Shown piece after piece: positions 17,579-27,320 of a stretch of 64,000 bases of DNA. A program made the position numbers and the translations under genes. Origin of the DNA: Planctomycetota bacterium (GTDB taxonomy: Bacteria; Planctomycetota; Planctomycetia; Planctomycetales; Planctomycetaceae); the NCBI GenBank assembly GCA_023417655.1, contig JAEZFD010000065.1, positions 1 to 64,000 of the forward strand. The letters run 5' to 3'. Every line of letters begins with the position of its first letter. Within the stretch, counting starts at the first letter, position 1. The notes under the pieces are model-generated. The model was not told the origin of the DNA, did no database searches, and saw only the letters and a list, made by a program, of their open reading frames with translations.

Positions 17579-18976
17579 ATGACGACGGGCCCCCTGCAAA
17601 TCTCACTTCGCACATTCCTGAGCTGGCGAGTCCTGATGCTCGCATGCATTTGCCTGTCAGGAACCAGTGCCAGTGCGGAGCAGGGGCCATACGACGTTTT
17701 TCCGGCTGCGGAACCGCCTTATTACCGCGTCCGCTATGCCGCTTCGACCGAGCCTGGTCGGCTCATCTTTCCAGTGAATTACACGGTCTGGATTCCGCCG
17801 GGAGTCAACACACTTCGTGGCGTGATCGTTCACCAGCACGGCTGTGGGGAAGGATCCTGCAAGTCGGGACTCACCGGGGCCTACGACCTGCATTGGCAGG
17901 CGCTTGCCAGAAAACATGACTGCGCGCTGCTGTCTCCTGCCTACGAGCAGCCTGAAGGTGCCGACTGTCAGATGTGGTGTGATCCGCGCAACGGATCCGC
18001 TGCCGCATTTCAGAAGGGCCTTGTCGATCTTGGAACACAGTCCGGACATCCGGAACTGTCTCAGCTTCCATGGGCGTTGTGGGGACACAGCGGAGGCGGC
18101 CACTGGGCGGGCGGGATGGTGCTGCTTTATCCCGAACGAGTCGCGGCTGCCTGGTTGCGATCCGGGGTCCCGATGCTGGAACCAAATCTAAGTCGCCCGG
18201 GAATCAAAGCCCACACACTGAATCAGGGATCGCTGCAGGTGCCGATGATGTGCAATCTCGGCACGAAAGAAGGTGTCACCGTGAAAGATGGACGGTTCGC
18301 TTCGGTCTGGCCGTCAAATGAAGTGTTCTTCAAAGCGATTCGATCACAAGGCGGGCTGATCGGCGTCGCAGTCGATCCATTGACGGCTCATGAATGTGGT
18401 AACCAGCGTTACTTGGCAATTCCATGGTTCGATGCCTGCCTGAGTCTTCGGCTTCCTGAAACCGCCGGCGAACCGCTCCGGCAGCTTCATTCACGGAACT
18501 GCTGGCTCGGTGATCTCGCGGGAACAGCGGTGGTGTCTCCTGCCAACGCAGCTTCGTCAGACATGAAGCCGCTGGAAATGTGCTGGCTCCCTGACGAAGT
18601 AATCGCGAAGAAGTGGCTGCAGTATGTGAAAGACACTCAGGTCGAGGACACGTCTCCGCCGCCTGCTCCATTCAACTGCACCATCAACGGCCGCGAACTC
18701 CACTGGGAATCAGAGGCAGACCTCGAAAGCGGGCTGGCGGGATTCATCATTCAACGTGATGGAGAGGTCATTGCGACGCTGCCTGAGAAACCGGCAAACC
18801 CGTTCGGCCGCCCAATCTTTCAGAAGCTTCAATACAGCGACACGCCGACTCAACCGCTCGTTCTGATGCAGTTCGAAGACCTCACCGCTCAGCCGGACAG
18901 CAAACACACTTATCGAATCATCGCGATCAACACTGGCGGCCTGAAGTCGGAACCAGCCCCTGTCGAGGCGAAATGA
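17579..18976 (+). CDS. secreted alpha/beta hydrolase-like protein with C-terminal Fn3-like domain
   Basis: A 465-residue exported protein. The signal peptide ends near residue 33 (SASAEQ). Residues 60-330 read as an alpha/beta hydrolase: GVIVHQHGCGEGSC forms an oxyanion-side loop, and LWGHSGGGHWAGGM is the nucleophile elbow with Ser171. The catalytic Asp and His are less clear (candidates near VDPLTAHECG). Residues 360-465 look like a fibronectin-III-type domain (DLESGLAGFIIQRDGEVIATLPEK ... HTYRIIAINTGGLKSEPA). Several cysteines in the hydrolase part could form disulfides. It is probably an esterase; the substrate is unknown. Confidence 0.7.
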   Translation: MTTGPLQISLRTFLSWRVLMLACICLSGTSASAEQGPYDVFPAAEPPYYRVRYAASTEPGRLIFPVNYTVWIPPGVNTLRGVIVHQHGCGEGSCKSGLTGAYDLHWQALARKHDCALLSPAYEQPEGADCQMWCDPRNGSAAAFQKGLVDLGTQSGHPELSQLPWALWGHSGGGHWAGGMVLLYPERVAAAWLRSGVPMLEPNLSRPGIKAHTLNQGSLQVPMMCNLGTKEGVTVKDGRFASVWPSNEVFFKAIRSQGGLIGVAVDPLTAHECGNQRYLAIPWFDACLSLRLPETAGEPLRQLHSRNCWLGDLAGTAVVSPANAASSDMKPLEMCWLPDEVIAKKWLQYVKDTQVEDTSPPPAPFNCTINGRELHWESEADLESGLAGFIIQRDGEVIATLPEKPANPFGRPIFQKLQYSDTPTQPLVLMQFEDLTAQPDSKHTYRIIAINTGGLKSEPAPVEAK

Positions 18977-19106
18977 TCCTGCGACGGAATCCGATTCCAG
19001 CGTTCCAAGTCCGTCTGGCGTCGGCACTCGCAAACGACTCGGTCCATTTTTGTCGGCTTTCGATGGTCACAATAGCCGTTCATCAGAGAATTCTTCAGCC
19101 TGACGC

Positions 19107-22100
19107 TCAGCAAGCGACAATCGCTCCGGTTGAGAGGAAGCAGAGTCGCGCCGAGACCTGAGTCATCGGAATGCCGAACAACTGGGAAACCGCCTGCCGG
19201 TAAGATTCCATCTGCATGCGATAGCTCTCGACTTTTTCCGCGAGACTTTCACTTGCTGTACCGAGATCATCGGTTTTGAAGTCGATGATTTCGGCCGCGA
19301 CCGGCTGTCCATGACGTTCGACCAGCACCAGCCGGTCGATGCAGCCGGTCAGCAGTGCCGAGTCCGGCGTCTGTACCGCGAAATCACACTCCCGCCGTAC
19401 CTGAAGCTGCGCAGTTCCTGACTTGAGATCTGACTGAATCGCCGGGTCGAACACCGAGCCCGCTTCCTGATAGTGCCGCCGAGACAGCAGGCCACTCAAC
19501 CAATCCTGCTGTAGCAGTGCCATAAATTCCCGAATCCATTTCTCGCTGACGGCGTCTTCCACCCCAAGTTGCCTTGCGAGGCGTTCAAGACGCGTGGCCT
19601 CTGGCAATCCAGATTCGAGCCAGATGATCTCTTCTGCCCAGCGGTGAAATAACGTTCCTCGAGTCAGCGCCTGATGATTCACCGGGGCGAACTGCCCTGA
19701 CAGTGAAATCATGGCAGAGTCCTTCCGGCCAGTCGGTGTCTGCCGTTTCCAGTGGCGTTGCGTTGTCCGACTGGCAAACCGGATCGGCTTTAGGGCGCTG
19801 GCTTCTGCTTCTTCGGCCGCTTCGTTGGAAACCAGCATCTTCGGATCATCCCGGAACCATTCCGGATCACCGTGTTCCCACAGAACTTTCAAAGGAGCGA
19901 TCGGAACATCAGGCGCCAGACCTGCCCGAAGGAGTCCTGCGAATGTCTTGGGCAAGCTCTTCGAAACCTTCGGGCTGATGAGCAGATGCAGACTGCGAAC
20001 AGCACGAGTCATTGCCACGTAGAGCAGACAGAGTGCCTCCCGACAAAGGCGGTCGCGGGTTGCCTGCCGCGCTTCGAGAAGGGCACCTCCCAGGTTTTCG
20101 AAGTGCTGAGTACTGCGATACAGCGCCACCAGATCTGGTGGAGCCCCGGGCTTGGGACTGTGAGAAACATATTTAGGCGGCAGATAAAGCGCGGCGTCCA
20201 GCTCAGCAAGAATGACGATGTCAAACTCGAGTCCCTTGGACTGGTGAATCGTCATCACGCGGACAGCCGCGGAGGTTGGTTCGTCACGTTTCTGCTGCTC
20301 GATGAAGTCGACGAATCCCCCCGGTCGCAGGTCGGCCATCAGCGTATCGTATCGATCCGCAAGTTCCGAAAGCTGTGTCAGCCGCTGCGCTTCCCGGCGA
20401 TTGCAGAACGGAAACAGGTGCGGCAATAACTCATGGATCACACCGCCGTATCCCTGATTGACGATCTTTCGCCGCAAGAACGCCGCAAAGGCGACACGGG
20501 ATTCCGGGTTCGCCGGATCCGTCCAACGCAGAATCTCTCCCAGTGGAGACTTCGCAACATGGAAAGCGGCGATCGTATGCCCGGGGTGGTCTGCCAGCGT
20601 CATCAGAGAGAGGATCAGCTGCACCGCCGCCGAGTCGGTCAACGGGTTCCCGGCTTCTTCGCTCGCTTCGATTCCCAGTCGGCTCAGTTCAAAGATGACT
20701 CGTCCGACGGACTCATTCTTGCGAGTCAGGATCCCGATCGACGCCCCCGGTGCTTCCCGTCGGCGTTCCTGCACATACTCAGCAACCTCGGCCCAGAACT
20801 CGACCGGTTCCGCTGCGTCCTCTTCTTCGCTCCATTTCGGAGCTTTCGAGTTGCGTTCAGACAGGGTACGCAGGCAAGCGTATCCAGTCAGCTCCTTCCG
20901 TGCAGTTTCATGCGGAGGGAAGCGTTTTGCCCATTGGTAAAGAATTTCGTTGTGATCCTCGAGGTTGCCATGTTTGTGCAGCCCCGTCATGGCCTGATTG
21001 ACGGTCTCCATAATGACGGGCGACGACCGGTAACTCTGGTTGAGTTCCATGGTGCCAGAGTCACTGCCGGGGAGTTCCTCATTGATCATGTCGAACAGCG
21101 CGGCTTCGCCTCCGCGCCAGCCATAAATCGCCTGCTTGGTATCGCCGACGCAGAAGAACGACCGTCCCGGACGGCGACACGCTTCTTCGGCAAAGCCTCG
21201 AATGACGAGCCACTGGTCGGGCGAGGTATCCTGAAACTCATCCAGCAGCAGGTGGTCGACTGACATATCGAGCCGGAACGAGGCATTGATCAGCCGGGAA
21301 CTTCGCTGGGCATCGGCCAGCTGACGCGTGATGTCACCGAACTCGAGTCCGCCGGCGGAGAGTTTGAGCCGTTCAAAGCTGTTGTGAAAATCCCGAAGCA
21401 GCTGTCTGGCGGCGAGCGTCTGGTTCTTCCATGGCTCGGACAGGTTGGCGAGGACGTGCTCATACAGTTCCAGATAAGGTCCACGCAGTCCTTCCGGGAT
21501 AGCAACCCTGCGGTAGGTCATCTCGCCTGAAATCACTTTGGGCATCAGCCCTGATTTCACAAATCGATCCCAGTTTTCCGACTCGATTGCCACGAGGTCT
21601 TCAGCCCGGGCATCGATCAACGACTTCTTGTCGAGCGGCACACTTTCAATCAGCAGCCGCAACGTCTCGCGATGCTCGCGCGAGAGAAACACATGCGCCG
21701 GAAACCGCTCCCAACTTTCATCCGGCGCTGTGAGAAACACCTGATAAAGATGGCTGATCGTGTCCGTGATGAGCCGCGAGATACTGCGAGAAGACTGTCC
21801 TTTATCCAGCAGGTGCATGAGCTGCACGAGATCCTGCGGCGCTCCGGTGCTCAGCATGTCCTCGATTGCAGAGGTCCTGATCTGCGCAATTTCGAGAGGA
21901 TCAAGGATCCGCCAACCTGGCGGCAGTCCGAGTTCGAGCGCATAGCTCCCCGCCAGCTGCGAGAAGAAGGAATCGAGCGTACTGATCCGCACCCGATGCA
22001 GTTGCCGCACGAGTTTCGCCAGCAGTTGCTGGCATTCCAGCCGAGTCAGCTCCGGCGGTCCGACCGAAGTAGCGAGGACTTGGAGTGATTTATCATCGAC

Positions 22101-22316
22101 GATCGCATGCGCCAGTCGCAGCAGCACGCGTTCCAGAATTTCCCCGGCGGCCTTTCTTGTGAACGTCGACGCAAGAATTCGCTCAGGGGATGAATGCCGC
22201 AGAATCGCGATGTACCGCGAGGAAAGCTGAAAGGTCTTCCCGGTTCCTGCAGACGCACGGATGAGCAAACGCTGGGCAGGAGATTCCGTTGAAGAAGTGG
22301 TGTCTTTGCGGTTCAT
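19107..22316 (-). CDS. addA: AddA-like UvrD-family helicase-nuclease
   Basis: A 1069-residue superfamily 1 helicase fused to a C-terminal RecB-type nuclease, the AddA subunit of an end-resecting double-strand-break repair enzyme. Walker A is RASAGTGKTFQLSSRY (20-35). The DEAD-box-like motif II is LLLDEFQDTSPDQW, motif III is GDTKQAIYGWRGGE, and motif VI is LYVAMTRAVRSLHLL. The nuclease PD-(D/E)xK core is EIIDFKTDD (Asp1012, Lys1014) with LTGCIDRLV before it. Its ATG overlaps the stop of the upstream addB-like gene by 4 bp, which strongly supports a two-subunit enzyme. No recBCD or recD gene is nearby. Confidence 0.88.
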   Translation of the reverse strand: MNRKDTTSSTESPAQRLLIRASAGTGKTFQLSSRYIAILRHSSPERILASTFTRKAAGEILERVLLRLAHAIVDDKSLQVLATSVGPPELTRLECQQLLAKLVRQLHRVRISTLDSFFSQLAGSYALELGLPPGWRILDPLEIAQIRTSAIEDMLSTGAPQDLVQLMHLLDKGQSSRSISRLITDTISHLYQVFLTAPDESWERFPAHVFLSREHRETLRLLIESVPLDKKSLIDARAEDLVAIESENWDRFVKSGLMPKVISGEMTYRRVAIPEGLRGPYLELYEHVLANLSEPWKNQTLAARQLLRDFHNSFERLKLSAGGLEFGDITRQLADAQRSSRLINASFRLDMSVDHLLLDEFQDTSPDQWLVIRGFAEEACRRPGRSFFCVGDTKQAIYGWRGGEAALFDMINEELPGSDSGTMELNQSYRSSPVIMETVNQAMTGLHKHGNLEDHNEILYQWAKRFPPHETARKELTGYACLRTLSERNSKAPKWSEEEDAAEPVEFWAEVAEYVQERRREAPGASIGILTRKNESVGRVIFELSRLGIEASEEAGNPLTDSAAVQLILSLMTLADHPGHTIAAFHVAKSPLGEILRWTDPANPESRVAFAAFLRRKIVNQGYGGVIHELLPHLFPFCNRREAQRLTQLSELADRYDTLMADLRPGGFVDFIEQQKRDEPTSAAVRVMTIHQSKGLEFDIVILAELDAALYLPPKYVSHSPKPGAPPDLVALYRSTQHFENLGGALLEARQATRDRLCREALCLLYVAMTRAVRSLHLLISPKVSKSLPKTFAGLLRAGLAPDVPIAPLKVLWEHGDPEWFRDDPKMLVSNEAAEEAEASALKPIRFASRTTQRHWKRQTPTGRKDSAMISLSGQFAPVNHQALTRGTLFHRWAEEIIWLESGLPEATRLERLARQLGVEDAVSEKWIREFMALLQQDWLSGLLSRRHYQEAGSVFDPAIQSDLKSGTAQLQVRRECDFAVQTPDSALLTGCIDRLVLVERHGQPVAAEIIDFKTDDLGTASESLAEKVESYRMQMESYRQAVSQLFGIPMTQVSARLCFLSTGAIVAC

Positions 22317-25063
22317 ACCAGCACCTCCTGTCCGAAGACGCCCGCCTGACAGATCGCATCGAATTCCAGAAGCGTCGCCGGAGCGGCCGACAACGGCTTC
22401 CAGAACTTCTCTTCAAGAATGTCTCGGATCACCTGTCGGGCAACGTCATCCGCTTCTGCCAGTTCCTCAGAGGTCCAGTCGCCAAAACATTCGCGAACCG
22501 CATTCGTATCTCGCGGAAGCAGGATGTAACCCAGCCTGACGTCTCCCGTCACATCAAACTGACGAGCAAGATGCCGATAGAGCGGCAACTGGAGATCGAC
22601 CCACTCTCCTTGCACGCGATGTGTTTTATCAGGCGATGTCCCGGCGTCGCCGGTCTTATAGTCGAACAAGGCGAATTGCTTTTGGCGTCCATGGTAGTCG
22701 ACCCGATCGATTCGCCCTTTCAAGAAGGCCGTCTGCCCCTGTCCGATATCGAACCCAACTGGGGATTCCGATGCACGTTCGACCGAGTGAATCATCCAGC
22801 CTGCCTGTCGCCATTCCGCCTGCCATTCCGCGAACGCATTCAACCGACGCTTTGCCTGTTCAACCTGCACGAGCACTGCCGGTAACGGTTCCGGGCCATA
22901 CAGCGTTGTGATGAGATTGGTCAGCTCGGCATGCAGAAACCCGGCAATCTCGGCCTCCTGCGTGGAATGTTTCACTGAGCTCTGTCCGAAGGCCTTCAAC
23001 ACATCATGAACCAGCACACCAAACGCCCGGCCATCGAGCTCATTGACGTCATCCGAAACTTCGGTGAGCTTCAAGACGTGGCGCAGGTAGTACCTGTAAG
23101 GCGAAGCCAGATAATCGCGGAACTCAGTCACCCGAAATGCCTCCGGCAGTGACGGTCGGGGCTCTGGTCGCGGAATTTTGAACTGACTCGTCGCCGCTGT
23201 TGCGACCTTGCGGCGCTTGTGTGACGCCCCATGCGAGTAGAACTGAATGACCCGATGCGGAATCTTTTCTTCAGACGTCGCGAACAGCAGTCGGCTCGGG
23301 GAAAGCGGCTCATTCTTAACATCGCGCCGCGCCACGATGAGTCTCAACACAGGTCGCGAGTGAATCATGCAGATGAGATTGTAAAGGTCACGTGCATAAC
23401 GTCGTGTGTTGTCTTCGATGCCTAGATGGGAACGCAAACGGTTCGGCAGGAACAGATCATGGTTGACCGAGGCAGGGATCACGCCTTCGTTGAATGTCGT
23501 GACAATGGTGACAGGCGCATCGTCCAACGGCATCTCCAGCCAGCCTGCAATTCGCACCGCCGGCTCGGTTGATGGACGGTACAACTCACCGCCGGTCACT
23601 GAGAGCGTGAGCTGAATCGCTTCGATCAGAGAGAACTCCTGATCCAGTGCCGCCGGCAGCTGACGGTGTGAATCGAATGCTTCCTGAATCGCCTTCAGCG
23701 ACTGATGGAGCCGCAGGTCTTCATGCTTGTTGAGGTCCAGCACACGATGGCCATAGATCCCCTGAAGAAACGCACGAATGGCAGCCGACGACGCCGAGAG
23801 CTTTCGCTTGCCCCCTTCGAGCGGAGCGAGCATCTGATGGACCGTGGCAACCAGCTTCCGTGCAGTACGGGTCGGCCAGTCGTCAGCATCTTCAGGCATC
23901 CAGCCGACCCGGGTTGTCAGCGACTGCCCGACAAACAGATCCCAACCGGTCAGCCAGTCGGTATTCTTCAGACGGTACTGTATCCATTCCGTCACGTCGG
24001 GGTGGCGAATCAGCGAGGAGAAGTGCTGAGTCCGACGATCTTCCAGATAGGCCGCGGCCGCCTGCAGCAACAAATAGGGCGCGGTCTCGGAGAGGTCCCG
24101 ATCGACCGGCCAGAACGTCGGGATCCCCTCTGCTGTGAGCATTCGCTGTAGCTGTGGTACCAGTCGCGGGTCAGGGACACCGATGGCCACTTCTTCGATC
24201 GCGTACTGACCGTCGAGTGACTCCAGTGTCTTCAGAACAGCATCGACCTGTCCGGGCGCGTCATCCGCGACGATCAACTGATTCGGATCGATGTCGACTT
24301 CCAGCTCAGTCCACTGATCCGGAATCAGGCAGCCGAAATCATCAAATCGATCGCCCCAGCTTTCAGGGGCATCGACGAATGCCGTCACTCGATCAGCGAC
24401 AAGATCCAGCATCGCCCGCAGCGTCCGGTTCAGATCGACGGTCCCGATCGTGATGATGTCGCGATCCGTATTGCATTCCCGTCGCTCGATTGCCACCAGC
24501 CGCGCTGTCTGTCGGTCCCAGAGTTCATGGGAATCGAGAAGTTCCCAATACTTCTGCTGCACCTGCGACAACGCCTGCCAGCGTTCGGTTTCGTCAAATC
24601 CTTCAAGGCGAGCACCCAGGCGCGCGACGTCTGCGAAGTTCAGCAGGTCGGCTGCCAATTCTTCATGCTGGCGGCGCATCAGGTTGCCCAGCCGAATCCA
24701 CGCCTGCCAGTCCTCTCTCGCCGGAGGATGTCGCACGATGGCCGACAAGACATTTGCACTGACGGCCTGCAGCGCCTGCGCCCACACCATCTGCTGCACA
24801 AGTTCTGAAGCAAACTGTCGCTGAGGAAAATAGAGTTCCTCTGGCAGCGTTCCCTGGGTCAGGATCCGGGGAGGAATCAACTCTCCATCGGCCGCATCTG
24901 TGAGAAGTTCCAGCAGTCGACGGCCCGCTTCACGCCCGGGCACAACCGTAATCACATGTCCCAGATCACAGAATCGCTGACTGCGACTGCGTTCCAGCAA
25001 CAAGGGAACCGCCGACTGCAGAGCCGGTTTCGACCATCCAAGAAAGACCCGTTGTCTGGGCAT
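22313..25063 (-). CDS. addB: AddB-like PD-(D/E)xK nuclease subunit
   Basis: A 916-residue partner of the AddA-like protein. The N-terminal two thirds are an inactive-helicase-like region; the C-terminus is a RecB-family nuclease with LKGRIDRVDYHG and FALFDYKTGD (Asp about 801, Lys about 803). Two AddB hallmarks are missing: I see no Walker A motif at the N-terminus (FLGWSKPALQSAVPLL stands there), and the four-Cys Fe-S ligation pattern around the nuclease is absent (only one Cys near the end, ICQAGVFG). The ATG at 25063 is preferred over TTG 25072, which would touch the GGGAGA ribosome site. The pair addB-addA is one operon. Confidence 0.8.
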   Translation of the reverse strand: MPRQRVFLGWSKPALQSAVPLLLERSRSQRFCDLGHVITVVPGREAGRRLLELLTDAADGELIPPRILTQGTLPEELYFPQRQFASELVQQMVWAQALQAVSANVLSAIVRHPPAREDWQAWIRLGNLMRRQHEELAADLLNFADVARLGARLEGFDETERWQALSQVQQKYWELLDSHELWDRQTARLVAIERRECNTDRDIITIGTVDLNRTLRAMLDLVADRVTAFVDAPESWGDRFDDFGCLIPDQWTELEVDIDPNQLIVADDAPGQVDAVLKTLESLDGQYAIEEVAIGVPDPRLVPQLQRMLTAEGIPTFWPVDRDLSETAPYLLLQAAAAYLEDRRTQHFSSLIRHPDVTEWIQYRLKNTDWLTGWDLFVGQSLTTRVGWMPEDADDWPTRTARKLVATVHQMLAPLEGGKRKLSASSAAIRAFLQGIYGHRVLDLNKHEDLRLHQSLKAIQEAFDSHRQLPAALDQEFSLIEAIQLTLSVTGGELYRPSTEPAVRIAGWLEMPLDDAPVTIVTTFNEGVIPASVNHDLFLPNRLRSHLGIEDNTRRYARDLYNLICMIHSRPVLRLIVARRDVKNEPLSPSRLLFATSEEKIPHRVIQFYSHGASHKRRKVATAATSQFKIPRPEPRPSLPEAFRVTEFRDYLASPYRYYLRHVLKLTEVSDDVNELDGRAFGVLVHDVLKAFGQSSVKHSTQEAEIAGFLHAELTNLITTLYGPEPLPAVLVQVEQAKRRLNAFAEWQAEWRQAGWMIHSVERASESPVGFDIGQGQTAFLKGRIDRVDYHGRQKQFALFDYKTGDAGTSPDKTHRVQGEWVDLQLPLYRHLARQFDVTGDVRLGYILLPRDTNAVRECFGDWTSEELAEADDVARQVIRDILEEKFWKPLSAAPATLLEFDAICQAGVFGQEVLV

Positions 25064-25262
25064 CTTCGCCAATCTCCCGTCACAAGCTCGTCGAGCCCGG
25101 AGAATAACTCTGCGATTCCATCCGCCCCGATCTGGCCTGCAACGGCTCGTTCCGCAGAGCGATGAGCTGACTGGCCCGTCGTGTTGCAGGGCGGGGTGAA
25201 CTGAAGTATCGCAGAACCGACGATGACAGGAAACTGGAGGAAGCTCTCACGTGCGCGACCAG

Positions 25263-25601
25263 TCAGGCCAGCTTCGCTCCGTTGGGAACCTCTCTTTCAG
25301 GCACCGCGAGGACCACGGAGCCGTCTTCCCGATAGAAGCCGGTGACCAGGCATTCCGAAACGAACGGGCCAATCTGCTTAGGCGGAAAGTTCACAACGCC
25401 GACCACCTGTTTTCCCAGCAGGTCTTCCTTGGAGTAGTGCACAGTGATCTGCGCGCTCGATTGCCGGATTCCAATTTCAGATCCGAAGTCCACGCGCAGC
25501 CGGTAAGCAGGCTTCCGTGCCTTCGGGAAATCGTCGACGGCGATGACCGTTCCGACACGAAGTTCCACACGTTCAAAGTCACTCCATGAAATCTCGTTCA
25601 T
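25263..25601 (-). CDS. csaA: CsaA-like tRNA-binding domain protein
   Basis: A 112-residue stand-alone tRNA-binding (EMAP/MetRS C-terminal type OB fold) protein, matching CsaA in length and sequence. The signatures are FERVELRVGTVIAVDDFPKARKPAYRLRVDFG, the conserved SSAQIT loop, QVVGVVNFPPKQIGPFVSECLVTGF and a C-terminal REVPNGAKLA. CsaA is a dimeric tRNA-binding protein with reported chaperone-like or secretion effects. The start at 25601 has GAGGATCGA just before it. It lies 38 bp after an SDR gene on the same strand and is probably cotranscribed with it. Confidence 0.9.
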   Translation of the reverse strand: MNEISWSDFERVELRVGTVIAVDDFPKARKPAYRLRVDFGSEIGIRQSSAQITVHYSKEDLLGKQVVGVVNFPPKQIGPFVSECLVTGFYREDGSVVLAVPEREVPNGAKLA

Positions 25602-25639
25602 TCGATCCTCTATCTCGTCGTTTCCGGTCGTTTCACCAC

Positions 25640-26416
25640 TCAGTTCGTGCTCAGTCCGCCATCGACAATGAAAACTGACCCTGTGATCCATTTCGCATCT
25701 TCTGATGCGAGATGAACCGCCAGTCGAGCCACATCTTCCGGATCTCCGAGTCGTCCCAGAGCGAACGCGCTCTTCACAAACTCATCGTATTCCGCCTTGC
25801 GTTGCTCGGAAAAGCTGGCGATGAGGTTTCGGGTCAGCTCGGTTTTGATTGTCCCCGGCGCAATCGCGTTCACTCTGACTCCCTGAGGCCCCAGTTCGAG
25901 TGCAAGTGCCTTGGTCAAGGAATTCAGTCCCCCTTTGGTCATGGCATAGACGGACGCAGGACGACCGGGAATCAGACGATGCGCGGAGGTCGATGAAATC
26001 TGGATCACATTCCCTTTCGCGGCGACCAAAGCAGGAAGAAGTGCCTGTGTCAGCTGGAACGGCGTCAGCAGATTCAACTGCACCTGAGCCTGAACCTCAG
26101 CAGGGGACACATCAGCAAAGTTGGTAAACCGGGCCATGCCAGCGTTATTAACCAGCACGTCAACTTCGGGCCAGCTCTGACTGATTTCTTGACCGAGTCC
26201 AGCAATCTCATCCGGCTTCGTGAGGTCAGCTGCCGTCGTCCGGACCGTGACTGCGCTTTGAGAGAGCAGGGCAGCGGCCTGCTGAAGCTTCTGATCGGAG
26301 CGGCTGACGATCCAGAGGTCGGCCCCCTCTTCAGCGAACGCGACAGCAATGGCGAGCCCAATGCCGTCACTTCCCCCAGTGATCACTGCTTTTCTCCCGG
26401 TCAGTCTGCCGCTCAT
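25640..26416 (-). CDS. short-chain dehydrogenase/reductase
   Basis: A 258-residue classical SDR. The cofactor loop is TGGSDGIGLAIA (14-25), followed by NNAGMARF, the catalytic Ser in ISSTSAHR, and Tyr/Lys in YAMTKGGLNSL. The C-terminal GSVFIVDGGLSTN is typical. The pattern after beta-2 (IVSRSD) suggests NADP preference. The substrate is not deducible. It is the first gene of an apparent two-gene unit with csaA. Confidence 0.88.
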   Translation of the reverse strand: MSGRLTGRKAVITGGSDGIGLAIAVAFAEEGADLWIVSRSDQKLQQAAALLSQSAVTVRTTAADLTKPDEIAGLGQEISQSWPEVDVLVNNAGMARFTNFADVSPAEVQAQVQLNLLTPFQLTQALLPALVAAKGNVIQISSTSAHRLIPGRPASVYAMTKGGLNSLTKALALELGPQGVRVNAIAPGTIKTELTRNLIASFSEQRKAEYDEFVKSAFALGRLGDPEDVARLAVHLASEDAKWITGSVFIVDGGLSTN

Positions 26417-26780
26417 CCCGTTTCCTTTTGTTGAATATCAAAACGCTTCCTGAATTCGTTTCGCAATGCGTCGGCCCGACACTCGCGGATTACCGCTGGT
26501 TCGGAAGAGAGGCGGTTCAGAACAGATTCACGGGCCGCTTCTCCCACACGGGTGACACGTCATGGTGATGCCAATCAAAGAAAGGTGAAATCACCATAAC
26601 TTCTTTATAACAAATGTCTTGAATCACAACGGACACTTAAAAAACGATAAGATTCTCGAAATTTTTTCGACAGATTTCGAGATTCCAGCCCAATAGCAGG
26701 TGGAACAGATCGGCAGTGAAACATACGACACCCCCAAGACCGTCTGCCGCCCCCCCGTTCCGCAGTTTCAAGATGGAAAT
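26417..26780. other. gene-free divergent region with two inverted repeats
   Basis: 364 bp between the SDR and the ECF sigma gene. The stretch 26570-26690 is unusually AT-rich for this window and probably carries the promoters. It contains GGTGA-AA-TCACC (26584-26595) and the 9-bp inverted repeat listed separately. I see no gene; the sigma-gene frame is open upstream of its ATG, but that part looks non-coding. Confidence 0.55.
26654..26682 (+). promoter_or_regulatory. inverted repeat upstream of the ECF sigma gene
   Basis: TCTCGAAAT (26654-26662) and ATTTCGAGA (26674-26682) are exact reverse complements separated by 11 nt that include a T-run. The repeat ends about 100 nt before the sigma ATG. 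It could be an operator or a leader hairpin. Confidence 0.4.
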
Positions 26781-27320
26781 ATGACGAGCATCGATGTCCC
26801 AGAGCAGCAGGAGTTCGTGACAGCGTTTCTGGCTGTTCACCGCAGCCTCTATGCGTACGTCGTCTCGCTGACGCCGCAGATCAGTGATGCGGAAGAGGTC
26901 TTTCAGAAGACGTCTCTCGTGTTGTGGCAGCGCTGGCAGGACTATGACCAAAGCAAAGACTTCCTGACTTGGGCATTCGGTGTTGCCCGAATTCAGGTCC
27001 GCAATCACCTCAGCAGTCGGGGTCGGGCCCGAGAGATCCTCGGTGATCAGGCCGCCATGGCGATTGAAGAGGCCATGGCCCGCAGTGAGTCACGCGTCGA
27101 TGATCGTCTGAACGCCCTGAAGAACTGCATGAAGAAGCTCCCCGTTAAACAGAGAAAACTGCTTGAGGTCTGCTACGTCGGACGAGCGAAGGATTCCCTT
27201 CAGCAGGTTGCCTTGGAGATGCGTCTCACTGCGAACGCACTTTATCAGCAGCTGAAACGGCTCCGGCAGGTCCTGCATGATTGCGTCGAAGACTCACTGC
27301 GTGCGGAGGAAGCGACATGA
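26781..27320 (+). CDS. ECF sigma factor, Rhodopirellula/Verrucomicrobium type
   Basis: A 179-residue extracytoplasmic-function sigma factor. Region 2 covers about 10-85 (LYAYVVSLTPQISDAEEVFQKTSLVLWQRW, DFLTWAFGVARIQVRN). Region 4 covers about 115-170 (LPVKQRKLLEVCYVGRAKDSLQQVALEMRLTANALYQQLKRLRQ). The pattern fits the planctomycete/verrucomicrobial ECF group that is usually paired with a FecR-domain membrane protein, and exactly such a gene overlaps its stop codon by 4 bp. The ATG at 26781 is chosen because homology begins there; a GTG at 26700 would add an unlikely Pro-rich leader. Confidence 0.9.
   Translation: MTSIDVPEQQEFVTAFLAVHRSLYAYVVSLTPQISDAEEVFQKTSLVLWQRWQDYDQSKDFLTWAFGVARIQVRNHLSSRGRAREILGDQAAMAIEEAMARSESRVDDRLNALKNCMKKLPVKQRKLLEVCYVGRAKDSLQQVALEMRLTANALYQQLKRLRQVLHDCVEDSLRAEEAT

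Noticed and set aside
20433..21263. A 276-codon + strand frame opposite addA
   Set aside because: It lies inside the helicase gene with all SF1 motifs on the other strand; the composition is Arg/Ser-rich, as expected of a shadow.
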